A stretch of DNA of 64,000 nt, from assembly GCF_014145675.1 (NCBI RefSeq), contig NZ_JACGZW010000016.1, positions 1 to 64,000 on the forward strand. The letters are read 5' to 3'. Numbering within the stretch: position 1 is the first letter of the stretch; each line of letters begins with the position of its first letter. Shown here piece after piece: positions 7,319-16,859 of the stretch. The notes under the pieces are model-generated. The model did not search any database, had not been told where the DNA came from, and saw only the letters and a program-made list of their open reading frames with translations. The DNA comes from Amycolatopsis dendrobii. GTDB taxonomy: Bacteria > Actinomycetota > Actinomycetes > Mycobacteriales > Pseudonocardiaceae. A program made the position numbers and the translations under genes.

Positions 7319-9289
7319 TCAGGCCTTCCGCCGCCAGAACATCCTGGTGAGCGTCGCCGCGACGGCCGCCGGAGCGGGTTGCCGGGGCAGTTTCCTGGCT
7401 TCCGGCGCGGATTCCGGCATCACCCGGTACACGAGATGCGCCGCGAAGCGGGCGAGGTCCGGCGCTGCCAGCGAGGCCAGTTCCGCGGCTCGGCCCTCGG
7501 GCAGGCTCAGGATCTGCGGCCGTCGCTCGATCGCTTTCACCACCAGCGCCGCCGCGCGTTCCGGCGAGCTCGCGGGCAATCCGCGGTACGACCCGGTCGG
7601 CGCGATCATGTCCGTGCGCACCAGCGGCATCCGGACCGAGGAGAACGTGACGCCGTCGGACAGCGTCTCGCGCCCGGCGGTCAGGCTGAACTCCTCGAGC
7701 GCGGCTTTCGAAGCCAGGTAAGCGGAAAACCGCGGGGTGTCGGTCTGCAGGCCTTGCGTGGTGACGTTGACGATGTGGCCGAACCGGCGTTCGGTCATCG
7801 ACGGCAGCAGGCCGAGGATCAACCGCACCGGGCCGAAGTAGTTGATGGCCATGGTGCGTTCGTAGTCGTGGAAGCGTTCCGTCGACAGCTGTACCGAGCG
7901 CCGGATGGAGCGTCCTGCGTTGTTCACTAAGACGTCCACTGCGCCGTGGTCGGCTAGGACTGCCTTCACGAGACCGTCGACCGCGTCGCCATCTGTGAGG
8001 TCGCACGGGTACGTCGCTGCTTCGCCGCCTGCTGCGGTGATCTCGCTACGCACGTCTTCGAGTTCTTCGACGCGGCGCGCGACGAGAAGCACCTTCGCGC
8101 CGCGACGCGCGACAGCGAGCGCGCTCGCGCGGCCAATGCCGGACGACGCACCGGTAATGAGGACAACGCGCCCTTCGAGTCCTGGGCGACGAGCGTGGTC
8201 CGGGTCAAGATGCGCGCGCCAGTAGCGGTAGAGCGGTTCGGCGTAGTCGCGAAGCTCGGGAAGGTGGACGCCGCTGCCGTACAGCTCCGAAGTGGTGCGC
8301 GCGGTGTCGAACTCCACCTCCATGTTCAGGTGGGGGAGCACTTCGAGCGGGATTCCCAACTCGGTCAACACTGCGGCCCGCGTCGCCCGTCCAGTCGGCA
8401 GGCGGTCGACAGCGGTCGCGAGGCGGGATGCTGTGCTGCGAAGCAGACCTGACGGCACCGTCGTGCGTACGCGCGGCGCTCCGGCAACGCGGGCGAAGGC
8501 GTTGTAGACCTCGTGCAGCTTCTGCGGTCGCGGTGAAGCGAGGTGATACGTACTGCCTGAAGGCGCTTCGCGGTGCATGAGGTTATCCATCGCGGCGACG
8601 ACGTAGTCGACCGGGACGAGGTTGGTGGCTCCGAAGTCGGGCGCGACGAGCGGCACCTGCTTCGGCAGCGCAGCGAGCCGCGAGATGGCGGGCAGGAAGT
8701 AATAGGGACCGTCGATCTTGTCCATCTCGCCGGTGCGCGAATCGCCGACGACCGCGGACGGCCGGTAGACGCGGAACGGCACGCCGGACTGCGCACGGAC
8801 CAGCTTCTCAGCCTCGAACTTCGTGGCGTGATACGGAGAACTGAAGGACTGGCCGAGGTCGAAATCGGCTTCGGTGAAGCGGCCGGCGTGATCGCCCGCG
8901 ACGGCGATGGACGACACGTGGTGCAGCAGTCCCGCGCCGGCTGCCGCGGCGAAGGCGAGCAGGTTCCGGGTGCCCTCGACGTTCGCGGCCCGGTTCGCCG
9001 CGTCGTCGGCGGTGAAGTCGTAGATCGCGCCGAGGTGGACGACGTGATCGATCCCGCCGACCCCGTCGTAGCCGGCCGGGTCGAGGCCGAGCAGCGGTTC
9101 GGTGAGGTCGCCGACGGCGGGGACCAGGCGGTCGGCGTTCGGCCAGTCCCGCGCGAGCGCGGCCAGGCGGTCGCGCGAGGTGTTGCGGACGAGCACATGG
9201 ACGGCGGTCGTGTCCCGCCGCGAGAGCAAGCGGGCGACCAGGCGCTTCCCGAGGAAGCCCGTCGCGCCCGTGACGAAGTAGGTGGTCAT
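7319..9289 (-). CDS. Two-domain short-chain reductase, fatty acyl-CoA reductase-like
   Basis: 656 aa. The N-terminal half is an extended SDR (VTGATGFLGKRLVARLL, with YHATKFEAEKL as the YxxxK active site) of the type that handles acyl thioesters. The C-terminal half, from about residue 370, is a classical SDR (ITGASSGIGRA, NNAG, YLASKAALEEF). This layout matches mycobacterial multifunctional acyl-CoA reductase-like proteins such as AcrA1, so a role in reducing fatty acyl groups for storage lipid or envelope lipid is plausible; this is an inference from domain order. The ATG at 9289 follows GAAAGG at 8 nt; a GTG 9 nt earlier is the alternative. A perfect 16-bp palindrome lies 38 nt upstream and may control it. 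Confidence 0.85.
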   Translation of the reverse strand: MTTYFVTGATGFLGKRLVARLLSRRDTTAVHVLVRNTSRDRLAALARDWPNADRLVPAVGDLTEPLLGLDPAGYDGVGGIDHVVHLGAIYDFTADDAANRAANVEGTRNLLAFAAAAGAGLLHHVSSIAVAGDHAGRFTEADFDLGQSFSSPYHATKFEAEKLVRAQSGVPFRVYRPSAVVGDSRTGEMDKIDGPYYFLPAISRLAALPKQVPLVAPDFGATNLVPVDYVVAAMDNLMHREAPSGSTYHLASPRPQKLHEVYNAFARVAGAPRVRTTVPSGLLRSTASRLATAVDRLPTGRATRAAVLTELGIPLEVLPHLNMEVEFDTARTTSELYGSGVHLPELRDYAEPLYRYWRAHLDPDHARRPGLEGRVVLITGASSGIGRASALAVARRGAKVLLVARRVEELEDVRSEITAAGGEAATYPCDLTDGDAVDGLVKAVLADHGAVDVLVNNAGRSIRRSVQLSTERFHDYERTMAINYFGPVRLILGLLPSMTERRFGHIVNVTTQGLQTDTPRFSAYLASKAALEEFSLTAGRETLSDGVTFSSVRMPLVRTDMIAPTGSYRGLPASSPERAAALVVKAIERRPQILSLPEGRAAELASLAAPDLARFAAHLVYRVMPESAPEARKLPRQPAPAAVAATLTRMFWRRKA

Positions 9290-9326
9290 GGCCGGCACCT
9301 TTCGGGGTCTGCGGGTGCCGACTCTA

Positions 9327-9342
9327 CCTACTCATGAGTAGG
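9327..9342. promoter_or_regulatory. Perfect 16-bp palindrome, candidate TetR-type operator
   Basis: CCTACTCATGAGTAGG lies 37 nt upstream of the reductase start and 11 nt beyond the 3' end of the minus-strand 78-aa gene. The length, symmetry and position fit a TetR-family operator. No TetR gene is adjacent, so the regulator would act in trans. Confidence 0.6.
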
Positions 9343-9353
9343 AACGGTAGTTG

Positions 9354-9590
9354 TCAGTCGGTTCCGGTGCGTCGCGCCGACGTCGCGGTCGCCACCACGG
9401 CGTCGCGCAGGGCCGCGCGCAGCCGCCCGACCTCCAGCGGCCCCAGTACGGCCGCCTCTCCCGGCGGCGCGACCAGGACGACTTTGTCGTCGCTGCTCAC
9501 GAACACCGTCACGTCGCGCCGCCTGCCCGCCAGGTCCCGGCAGCCGACCGTCCACTCGTTCCGCACCGCACTGTCGTCCCGCGCTGTCAC
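9354..9590 (-). CDS. Small hypothetical protein (78 aa)
   Basis: 78 aa starting at a GTG preceded by GGCGAGGG. The sequence alternates hydrophobic and charged residues (DVTVFVSSDDKVVLVAPPGEAAVLGPLEV), suggesting a small beta-sheet protein. It has no membrane segment, signal peptide or cysteine pair. It reads toward the reductase promoter palindrome and could be co-transcribed with the reductase gene downstream. I recall no characterised homologue; codon position bias resembles neighbouring genes, which supports it being real. Confidence 0.6.
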   Translation of the reverse strand: MTARDDSAVRNEWTVGCRDLAGRRRDVTVFVSSDDKVVLVAPPGEAAVLGPLEVGRLRAALRDAVVATATSARRTGTD

Positions 9591-9771
9591 GGCCCTCGCC
9601 CTCCGATCACGTAGTGCCCGTGTCCTTCGTGCGCGGGTGGGACCCGGGCCGCCGCGGCGTCTTACGCCGGTTCACCCGAATTGCCTACTGGCCGGTTTTC
9701 CACGGGGTGTGACCGGCCGGATACCGGAGTAGCGTCGGCCACCGCACGCCGCCGGGCACTCAGGAGGACGC

Positions 9772-11016
9772 ATGTCGGAACCTCGGAAGATCGTCGTCGT
9801 CGGAGCGGGCCTGGCCGGCGCCACTGCGGCAGCGGCAGTGCGAGAACGCGGTTACGAGGGCGACATCCTGCTGATCGGCGCGGACACGCATCGGCCGTAC
9901 GAGCTGCCGCCGTTGTCGAAAGCGGTGCTGCTCGGCAACGCCGACGAACCCGACTGGGTGCGCGACGAGAGCTACTGGACCGAACACGACATCCAACTGC
10001 TCTCCGGCACCACCGCGACCCGAGTCGAACTAGGTGCCCGCTTGGTCCTAGACGACGCCGGCGGCGAACACCGCTACGACCGTCTCGTCTTAGCGACCGG
10101 CTCGCGCCCGCGAACACTGAAGGTGCCCGGCGGCGACCTGCCCGGTCTCTACATGCTTCGCACTCTCGACGACGCACTACGGCTGCGCGCGGCCTTCGAA
10201 ACAGCGAAGCGCGTACTGATCGTCGGTGCCGGCTGGATTGGCACTGAGGCCGCCGCTGCCGCGCGTACGCACGGTGCCGAGGTGACTGTGGTCGCTCCGG
10301 AGAAGCTGCCGCTCGCCAACGTTCTGGGCGACGAGGTTGCCGGAGCGTTCTATCGCCTGCACGAAGAACACGGTGTGCAGTGGCGTCTCGGTGAGGGCGT
10401 AGCAGCGATCACTGGTGACACCTCAGCGACCGGCGTCCGCCTGTCGAGCGGCGAAGAGTTGTACGCCGAGGTTGTCCTTATCGCAGTTGGCGCGGCTCCC
10501 AGCGTCGAGTTGGCGCACGCCGCCGGTCTGGAGCTGGCAGACGACGGCGGTGTCGACGTCGACGCAGGCCTGCGTACAGCAGCACCTGACGTTTACGCGA
10601 TCGGCGACATCGCTTCGCAGTTCCATCCACGCTACGGCCGCCGCGTACGCGTCGAGCACTGGGCGACAGCGCGTACGCAGGGCGAGCACGTGGCGGCCAA
10701 CCTCTTTGGCGCGAACGAGCCGTACCTGAACAGCCCGTACTTCTTCTCCGACCAATACGACCCAGACCGCGGCGGCCCGGCGATCGGCTGCGAATACCGC
10801 GGCCTGCCCGTCCTGGACCGAGACCGCGTCGTCGTGCGCGGCGACCTCGCGGCCTACGACTTCACCGCGTTCTGGGTGACCCCGGACAACGAGGTCTCAG
10901 CCGCGATGAACGTCAACCAGTGGGACGACGGGGACGCGCTGCAAAAGCTGGTCGACGAACGCATCGCCGTCACCGACGACCAGCTGCGGAGCGGAAATCT
11001 CGCTGATCTGGGCTGA
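9772..11016 (+). CDS. NAD(P)H-dependent FAD oxidoreductase, ferredoxin/rubredoxin reductase-like
   Basis: 414 aa with two Rossmann motifs: FAD-binding VVVGAGLAGATAA at the N-terminus and NAD-binding VLIVGAGWIGTEAAA near residue 150, plus the FAD-closing motif VYAIGDIA. This is the ferredoxin reductase family that passes electrons from NAD(P)H to ferredoxin for P450s or dioxygenases. A strong AGGAGG precedes the ATG. The C-terminal region reads SDQYDPDRGGPAIGCEYRG, with an apparent insertion after the conserved SDQYD. No ferredoxin or P450 gene is adjacent. Its 3' end overlaps the convergent MFS gene by 47 bp, so the two transcripts are partly antisense. Confidence 0.9.
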   Translation: MSEPRKIVVVGAGLAGATAAAAVRERGYEGDILLIGADTHRPYELPPLSKAVLLGNADEPDWVRDESYWTEHDIQLLSGTTATRVELGARLVLDDAGGEHRYDRLVLATGSRPRTLKVPGGDLPGLYMLRTLDDALRLRAAFETAKRVLIVGAGWIGTEAAAAARTHGAEVTVVAPEKLPLANVLGDEVAGAFYRLHEEHGVQWRLGEGVAAITGDTSATGVRLSSGEELYAEVVLIAVGAAPSVELAHAAGLELADDGGVDVDAGLRTAAPDVYAIGDIASQFHPRYGRRVRVEHWATARTQGEHVAANLFGANEPYLNSPYFFSDQYDPDRGGPAIGCEYRGLPVLDRDRVVVRGDLAAYDFTAFWVTPDNEVSAAMNVNQWDDGDALQKLVDERIAVTDDQLRSGNLADLG

Positions 11017-12679
11017 CCGCCAGCGTCGCGAACGACAGCAAGGCGAGCACCCCGAACCCCGCCATCACGGCGGTCATCGGAACCGCCGTGCCCGCCCCAC
11101 CGAGCCCGACCAGCGGCGTCGCGATCCCGCCGATCGCGAACTGCAGCACGCCCAGCAGCGCCGACGCGGACCCGGCCGTGCGCGCGTGCCCCGCGAGCGC
11201 GAGCGAACTGGCGTTCGGGCTGATGATTCCGATGCAAGAAACCATGAGGAGCAACGGAATCAGCAACGCAGGCAGCGGCAGTCGCATGGTTGTGGCCGCG
11301 AGCGTGGCCAACCCGGCCACTGTCGACACCGTCAACCCAGCCCGCAGCAACGTCCTTTCCGGAAACCGGCCGACGAGCCACCCGTTGAGCTGCCCGGCGA
11401 GCACGATGCCAACCCCGTTGAGCCCGAAGACGACGCTGTACTCCTGCGGACTCAGCCGGTAAACGTCCTGCAACGCGAACGACGACCCCGAGATGTAGGC
11501 GAACAACGCGGCGAAGTTCAGCCCCGCGGTGAGCGCATAGCCAAGGAACGTGCGGTCGGTGAGCAGGTGCCAATACGTCCGGAGCACCCCGCCCAGCCGC
11601 GCTGGATGACGCCGCTCGGCCGGCAAGGGTTCCGGCAGCGCGAACGCGACCGCGCCGAGCAGCAGCGCCCCGAACGCGGTGAGGACGACAAACACCCCCC
11701 GCCAAGACGTAAACGTGAGCAACTGCCCGCCGAGCACCGGAGCGAGAATCGGCGCAAGACCGTTGACCAGCAGCAAGAGCGAGAAGAACTTCGTCATCGC
11801 AGTACCGGTGTAGAGATCGCGGACAGCCGCGCGGGCGATCACGATCCCCGCCGCCGCGCCGAGCGCCTGAACACTTCGCGCGGCGATCAGCAGTTCGACG
11901 CCCGGACTCACCGCCGCCGCGATCGACCCGGCGATGTACAGCCCCAACCCGGCCAGCAACGGCCGTCGCCGCCCGAACGAGTCCGACAACGGTCCAGCGA
12001 CGATCTGCCCGGCCGCGAGCCCGACGACGAACGCGGTGAGCGTGAGCTGGACGGTGGTGTCGGAGGCTTGGAAGTCGCCCGCCATCCGGGGGAGGGCGGG
12101 GAGGTACATGTCGATGGAGAGGGGCCCGAAGGCGGAGAGGCCGCCGAGAATGAGGAGACGTCGGATCTTGCCCTGACGGGGGTGCTCGGGGAGGGTGACG
12201 GAGTGTTCTGTGGCGGGGTATTCCGTGCTTGCCGCGGTGGAATTTTCGGCCGCGGCTCCCGCGTGCGAGGCAGGCTCGGCGGCGGAGGGAACGGCAGCGG
12301 AGTATGCAGCTCCGGAATGATCCGACGTCACGTGGTCTGCGGCGGAGTGATTCGCCGCGGAATGATCAAGGTCTGCCTGATCGTCCGCCGGATAGTCGAC
12401 AGCGGCGCCTTCCGGCGCGAGCATCCACGAGCCGTCCGGCAAGGGCACTGCCCGCTCAGCGGAACACCACTCGTCGTCCGCGCTGATCTCCGGCGCGCCA
12501 GTCGCGCTCGTGTCTTCTCGGGGGCCGCGCCAGTCCTTGTCGCTGGGCTCGCGCACATCGTCCTCGCCAACGCGCCGCACGCTTCCCCCGTCGGAGCTGT
12601 CCCAGGAACCCTTTGGTTCCTTCGGGCTCCCGTCGCCGCCCGCCCGCTCCCGCGGCCCAGCCGCATCCCCATTCCCCAT
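10970..12679 (-). CDS. MFS drug efflux transporter, Bcr/CflA type, with long hydrophilic N-terminus
   Basis: 569 aa if the ATG at 12679 is used. From about residue 172 it is a normal 12-helix Bcr/CflA transporter (LSAFGPLSIDMYLPALPRMA, then GPLSDSFGRRRPLL as the A-loop motif), a proton antiporter exporting drugs or metabolites. The first 170 residues are hydrophilic and low in complexity, including a stretch where DHSAA-like units recur (nucleotides about 12290-12380). No in-frame start with a good ribosome site is seen close to the first helix; Met86 is the only alternative ATG I noticed. The head may be a genuine cytoplasmic extension or an annotation artefact. The tail overlaps the flavoprotein gene by 47 bp. 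Confidence 0.8.
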   Translation of the reverse strand: MGNGDAAGPRERAGGDGSPKEPKGSWDSSDGGSVRRVGEDDVREPSDKDWRGPREDTSATGAPEISADDEWCSAERAVPLPDGSWMLAPEGAAVDYPADDQADLDHSAANHSAADHVTSDHSGAAYSAAVPSAAEPASHAGAAAENSTAASTEYPATEHSVTLPEHPRQGKIRRLLILGGLSAFGPLSIDMYLPALPRMAGDFQASDTTVQLTLTAFVVGLAAGQIVAGPLSDSFGRRRPLLAGLGLYIAGSIAAAVSPGVELLIAARSVQALGAAAGIVIARAAVRDLYTGTAMTKFFSLLLLVNGLAPILAPVLGGQLLTFTSWRGVFVVLTAFGALLLGAVAFALPEPLPAERRHPARLGGVLRTYWHLLTDRTFLGYALTAGLNFAALFAYISGSSFALQDVYRLSPQEYSVVFGLNGVGIVLAGQLNGWLVGRFPERTLLRAGLTVSTVAGLATLAATTMRLPLPALLIPLLLMVSCIGIISPNASSLALAGHARTAGSASALLGVLQFAIGGIATPLVGLGGAGTAVPMTAVMAGFGVLALLSFATLAVSPDQRDFRSAAGRR

Positions 12680-12819
12680 CCGCGCCGCACCGTCTCCCTC
12701 GTTGTGACGGGACCACCCCGCCAGAACGAGTGTCCGTTATCCACCCGGCAGCCCGGTGATCGGATCAATTTCCCCAGCAAATCCGGCTTCCCTCTAGATC
12801 TCCTGCCCTCCCGTGCGCT

Positions 12820-12834
12820 ATACATCGGATGTAT
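12820..12834. promoter_or_regulatory. 15-bp dyad, candidate GntR operator of the fucose cluster
   Basis: ATACATCGGATGTAT is a perfect dyad around its central base, 32 nt before the FAH hydrolase start. A copy matching at 12 of 15 positions lies at 20839-20853 beside the GntR/FCD gene. Size and symmetry fit FCD-type GntR operators. Confidence 0.7.
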
Positions 12835-12866
12835 CGCGAGAACGGTGTCGAGAGAGGGGTTCGTCC

Positions 12867-13721
12867 GTGCGGTTTGTGCGTCTCGGGGCAGCGGGGGCTG
12901 AGCGTCCGTTCGTCCGTGCCGGTGACGGCACCCTCCACGACCTCTCCGGGGTCACGCCGGACATCGACGGCGCGTTCCTCGCCGGCGACGGGCCGGCCAA
13001 GGCCGCGCGGGCGCTCGAAGCCGGGGAGTTGCCGGTCGCCGACGGCGCCGGGCTGCGGGTCGGCGCGCCGATCGCCGCGCCGGGCAAGATTGTCTGCATC
13101 GGCATGAATTACCGCCGCCACGCCGAGGAAACCGGTGCGGCCGTGCCGACCGAGCCGGTTCTGTTCATGAAGGCGCCCGACGTGATGGTCGGACCGTTCG
13201 ACGAGGTGCTCGTCCCGCGCGGTTCCACGGCCACCGACTGGGAGGTCGAACTCGGCGTCGTCATCGGGAAAACCGCCCGCTACCTGGAAAGCGCGGACCA
13301 AGCACTGGCGCACGTCGCCGGTTACGTCGTGTCCAACGACGTCTCCGAGCGCGATTTCCAGCTGAACCGCGGCGGCCAGTGGGACAAGGGCAAGAACTGC
13401 GAGACCTTCAACCCGCTCGGCCCGGAGCTGGTGACCGCCGACGAGATCCCCGACCCGCAGGCGCTCGGCCTGCGCACCTGGGTCAACGGCGAGAAGGTGC
13501 AGGATTCGTCCACAAAGGACATGGTGTTCGGCGTCGCGGAGATCATCCATTACCTGAGCCAGTTCATGGTGCTGCGTCCCGGCGACCTGATCAACACCGG
13601 CACCCCGGAGGGCGTCGCGCTCGGGCAGCCCGAGCCGAAGCCGTACCTGCGCGCGGGCGATGTCGTCGAGCTGGAAATCGACGGCCTCGGCAAGCAGCGC
13701 CAGACCTTCGGGCAGGCCTGA
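12867..13721 (+). CDS. Fumarylacetoacetate-hydrolase family protein, probable 2,4-diketo-3-deoxy-L-fuconate hydrolase
   Basis: 284 aa FAH-fold enzyme with the core [14 protein letters not shown], the metal-ligand segment [26 protein letters not shown] and the C-terminal [11 protein letters not shown]. Members cleave beta-diketo acids; in the non-phosphorylating L-fucose route the step is hydrolysis of 2,4-diketo-3-deoxy-L-fuconate to pyruvate and L-lactate. The assignment comes from its position as first gene before L-fuconate dehydratase, whose ATG follows after one base. The GTG start at 12867 is preceded by GAGAGGGG at a good distance. A candidate operator lies upstream. Related FAH enzymes act on catechol meta-cleavage products, but the context argues against that here. 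Confidence 0.85.
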   Translation: MRFVRLGAAGAERPFVRAGDGTLHDLSGVTPDIDGAFLAGDGPAKAARALEAGELPVADGAGLRVGAPIAAPGKIVCIGMNYRRHAEETGAAVPTEPVLFMKAPDVMVGPFDEVLVPRGSTATDWEVELGVVIGKTARYLESADQALAHVAGYVVSNDVSERDFQLNRGGQWDKGKNCETFNPLGPELVTADEIPDPQALGLRTWVNGEKVQDSSTKDMVFGVAEIIHYLSQFMVLRPGDLINTGTPEGVALGQPEPKPYLRAGDVVELEIDGLGKQRQTFGQA

Positions 13722-13722
13722 C

Positions 13723-15024
13723 ATGGCGAAAATCGTGGCCATGGAGGTCCGGGACGTCCGCTTCCCGACGTCGCGCGACCTCGACGGTTCGGACGCGATG
13801 AACCCGGATCCGGACTATTCGGCGGCGTACGTCGAACTGCACACCGACGCGGGACCGGACGGTTACGGCCTCGCGTTCACCATCGGCCGCGGCAACGACG
13901 TGCAGGCTGCCGCGATCCGCGCGCTGGCACCGCATGTGGTCGGCCGCGATGTTCCTGAAGACGCGGAAGCACTCGGCGCGCTCTCGCGGGCCTTGGTCGG
14001 TGATTCGCAATTCCGCTGGCTGGGACCGGAAAAAGGCGTGGCACACATGGCGATCGGCGCGATCGTCAACGCCGCGTGGGACCTCGCCGCGCGACGTGCC
14101 GGGCTTCCACTGTGGAAGTTCGCCTCGCGCATGACACCGGAAGAGCTGGTGTCCCTTGTGGACTTCCGGTACCTCTCCGACGCGCTCACCGAACAGGAAG
14201 CGCTCGACATCCTGCGCGCCGCCGAACCCGGGAAAGCGGAACGGATCGCCAAGCTCGAAGCCGAGGGCTACCGCGCGTACAGCACGTCGGCGGGCTGGCT
14301 CGGCTACTCAGACGCGAAACTGGTGCGGCTGGCCGAACAAGCCGTCGCCGACGGTTTCGAGATGATCAAACTGAAGGTCGGCGGGAATCTCGAGGACGAT
14401 GTCCGGCGGATGAAGCTGGCCCGCGAGACCGTCGGCGCGGAGATCCGGATCGCGGTCGACGCCAACCAGCGCTGGGATGTCGCGACGGCGGTGTCCTGGA
14501 TGACCGCGCTGGCGCCATTCGATCCATATTGGATTGAAGAGCCGACCTCGCCGGACGACGTTCTTGGCCACGCGGCGATCGCGAAGGCGCTTGCGCCGAT
14601 CAAGGTCGCGACCGGCGAGCATGTCCAGAACCGTGTGGTATTCAAGCAATTGCTGCAGGCCAACGCGATCGACGTGCTGCAGTTGGATGCCGCACGCGTG
14701 GGCGGCGTAAACGAAAATCTCGCCATCTTGTTGCTGGCGGCAAAATTCGGCGTCCCGGTGTGTCCGCACGCCGGCGGTGTCGGGTTGTGCGAACTGGTGC
14801 GGCATCTGTCCATGTTCGATTTCGTGGCAGTGTCCGGTTCGGACAGCGACCGCTCCATCGAATGGGTCGACCACCTGCACGACCACTTCACCGACCCGGC
14901 CGTCGTGCGCGACGGCCGCTACCTGGCTCCGACCGCACCGGGCTTTTCCGCGCGCATGCACGACGCTACGCTGCGCCGGTTCAGCTTCCCGGACGGTCCT
15001 GAATGGACGGAGAACGCGCAGTGA
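13723..15024 (+). CDS. fucD: L-fuconate dehydratase
   Basis: 433 aa enolase-superfamily (mandelate racemase group) enzyme that dehydrates L-fuconate to 2-keto-3-deoxy-L-fuconate. The N-terminal [20 protein letters not shown] and FTIGRGNDV are diagnostic of the FucD family as I remember the Xanthomonas enzyme. The catalytic Lys is in MIKLKVGG, Mg ligands are in [18 protein letters not shown] and ATGEHVQNR, and the catalytic His in [10 protein letters not shown]. It begins one base after the FAH gene and its stop overlaps the SDR start (GTGA), so the genes form one operon. This is the most specific enzyme of the cluster and fixes the pathway assignment. Confidence 0.95.
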   Translation: MAKIVAMEVRDVRFPTSRDLDGSDAMNPDPDYSAAYVELHTDAGPDGYGLAFTIGRGNDVQAAAIRALAPHVVGRDVPEDAEALGALSRALVGDSQFRWLGPEKGVAHMAIGAIVNAAWDLAARRAGLPLWKFASRMTPEELVSLVDFRYLSDALTEQEALDILRAAEPGKAERIAKLEAEGYRAYSTSAGWLGYSDAKLVRLAEQAVADGFEMIKLKVGGNLEDDVRRMKLARETVGAEIRIAVDANQRWDVATAVSWMTALAPFDPYWIEEPTSPDDVLGHAAIAKALAPIKVATGEHVQNRVVFKQLLQANAIDVLQLDAARVGGVNENLAILLLAAKFGVPVCPHAGGVGLCELVRHLSMFDFVAVSGSDSDRSIEWVDHLHDHFTDPAVVRDGRYLAPTAPGFSARMHDATLRRFSFPDGPEWTENAQ

Positions 15025-15779
15025 GCGAATTCGACGGCCTGGTCGCCGCGGTCACCGGCGGCGCTTCGGGCATCGGCCTGGCCACGGCGAGCCTGCTGGC
15101 CCAGCGCGGCGCGCAGGTGGCTGTGCTCGACCTCAAGACCGACGAGGTGCCCGAGCCGCTGACCGGATTCCGCTGCGACGTGACGTCCGACGCCGAGGTT
15201 CGCGGCGCTGTCGACGCGGTGGCCGAACGCTTCGGCCGGCTCGACATCTTGATCAACAACGCGGGAATCGGCGCACAGGGCGACGTCACGGCGAATGACG
15301 ACGACGAATGGCACCGCGCGTACGACGTGAACGTGGTCGGCATGGTGCGCACCGCCCGCGCTGCCTTGCCGCACTTGAAAAACTCTCCTGCGGCTGCGGT
15401 CGTGAACACCTGCTCGATCGCCGCCTGGGCCGGGCTGCCCGCGCGGGCGCTGTACTCGGCGACGAAGGGCGCGGTGCTGTCGCTGACGCTCGCGATGGCC
15501 ACCGACCACCTGCCGGACCGGATCCGCGTCAACTGCGTGTGCCCCGGCACCGCGGACACCCCATGGGTCGGCAGGCTGCTCGACACCGCCGCGGACCCGT
15601 CGGCCGAGCGGGAGGCGCTCGCCGCCCGTCAGCCGATGGGGCGGCTGGTGACCGCGGACGAGGTCGCGAACGCCATCGCGTACCTGGCCAGCCCGCTTTC
15701 GGCATCGACTACCGGCACCGCGCTCGCGGTGGACGGCGGCATGTACGGCCTGCGCCCGCGCGGACCCGTGCAGAACTGA
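15021..15779 (+). CDS. SDR oxidoreductase, probable 2-keto-3-deoxy-L-fuconate 4-dehydrogenase
   Basis: 252 aa classical [11 protein letters not shown] for NAD(P) binding, LINNAGIG, an active site of Ser plus YSATKGA, and the C-terminal VDGGMYG typical of dehydrogenases on sugar acids. It would oxidise 2-keto-3-deoxy-L-fuconate to the 2,4-diketo acid, the substrate of the FAH enzyme encoded two genes upstream. The GTG at 15021 overlaps the fucD stop codon and has GGAG at 8 nt; an upstream ATG at 15003 in frame is less likely because it lies deep in fucD. Substrate is inferred from context; the SDR fold is certain. Confidence 0.88.
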   Translation: MSEFDGLVAAVTGGASGIGLATASLLAQRGAQVAVLDLKTDEVPEPLTGFRCDVTSDAEVRGAVDAVAERFGRLDILINNAGIGAQGDVTANDDDEWHRAYDVNVVGMVRTARAALPHLKNSPAAAVVNTCSIAAWAGLPARALYSATKGAVLSLTLAMATDHLPDRIRVNCVCPGTADTPWVGRLLDTAADPSAEREALAARQPMGRLVTADEVANAIAYLASPLSASTTGTALAVDGGMYGLRPRGPVQN

Positions 15780-15818
15780 TCTGCTCAGCCAACAAGGCCT
15801 GTCATCAAGGAGGATGCG

Positions 15819-16859
15819 GTGCGTACGAAGGTGATCCGGCTGGCCGCCGCGGTGGCCGCCTGCGGTTTGGTGCTCGGTGCGTGCGGGTCCACTAAGGACA
15901 AACCGGCGGCAGCGGCGGGCGGCGGCGGCACCGGCAAGGTCGGGGCGACGCTGCCCCTGCTGACCTCGCCGTTCTGGCAGGCCTACAACAAATACGTGCC
16001 GCAGATGGCGAAGGAACAGGGCCTCGACGCGCTGCCCACGGTGAACGCCGACAGCGACCCCGCCAAGCTCATCACGGACATCGGCACGCTGCTCAGCCAG
16101 GGCGTGAAGGGTCTCGTCGTCACGCCGCTCGATTCGGCCGCGGTCGTCGCCGGACTGAAGCAGGCCGAAAACAAGGGCGTCCCGGTGGTCGCGGTGGACG
16201 TCGCGCCGGAGAGCGGCAAGGTCGCGATGGTGGTGCGCGCGGACAACAAGGCGTACGGAACCAAGGCCTGCGACGAAATCGGCAAGCGCGTGAAGAGCGG
16301 CAAGGTCGTGCAGGTGATGGGCGACCTCGCGTCGGTCAACGGCCGAGACCGGTCGGCGGCGTTCCGCGAGTGCATGAAGCAGAAGTACCCGGACGTCAAG
16401 GTCCTCGAGGTCGCCGCCGAATGGAAGGCGGACAAGGCGTCGTCCGGTTTGGACAGCCTGCTCACCGCGAACCCGGACATCAAGGGCGTTTACATGCAGG
16501 CGGGCGGCGTCTACCTCGCGCCGACCGAGCAGGCGCTCAAGCGCAAGAACCTGTTCTTCCCGGTGGGCGACCCGAAGCACGTGGTGCTGGTGAGCAACGA
16601 CGGCATCCCGCAGGAACTCACCGCCATCCGCAACGGCGAACTGGACGCGACCGTCTCGCAGCCTGCCGACGCCTACGCCAAGTACGGCATGTACTGGCTC
16701 AAGAAGGCGATGGCGGGCGAGACGTTCAAGCCCGGCCCGACCGACCACGACTCCACGATCGTCGAGATCAGCCCCGGCATCCTGGAAGACCAGTTGCCCG
16801 CGCCGGTCGTGACCAAGGACAACGTGGACGACAAAGCGTTGTGGGGTAACAACCTGTGA
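15819..16859 (+). CDS. Sugar ABC transporter substrate-binding lipoprotein
   Basis: 346 aa. A signal peptide with lipobox LVLGACGS makes it a membrane-anchored lipoprotein facing outward. The mature part is a periplasmic-binding-protein type 1 fold of the RbsB group (GLVVTPLDSAAVV, VVAVDVAPESGK, VSNDGIPQELTAIRNGELDATVSQPA), which captures monosaccharides. The GTG is preceded by AAGGAGG, the strongest ribosome site of the operon, consistent with high expression of a binding protein. The ATPase gene overlaps its stop by 4 nt. Given the surrounding enzymes, L-fucose or a related 6-deoxyhexose is the likely ligand. Confidence 0.92.
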   Translation: MRTKVIRLAAAVAACGLVLGACGSTKDKPAAAAGGGGTGKVGATLPLLTSPFWQAYNKYVPQMAKEQGLDALPTVNADSDPAKLITDIGTLLSQGVKGLVVTPLDSAAVVAGLKQAENKGVPVVAVDVAPESGKVAMVVRADNKAYGTKACDEIGKRVKSGKVVQVMGDLASVNGRDRSAAFRECMKQKYPDVKVLEVAAEWKADKASSGLDSLLTANPDIKGVYMQAGGVYLAPTEQALKRKNLFFPVGDPKHVVLVSNDGIPQELTAIRNGELDATVSQPADAYAKYGMYWLKKAMAGETFKPGPTDHDSTIVEISPGILEDQLPAPVVTKDNVDDKALWGNNL

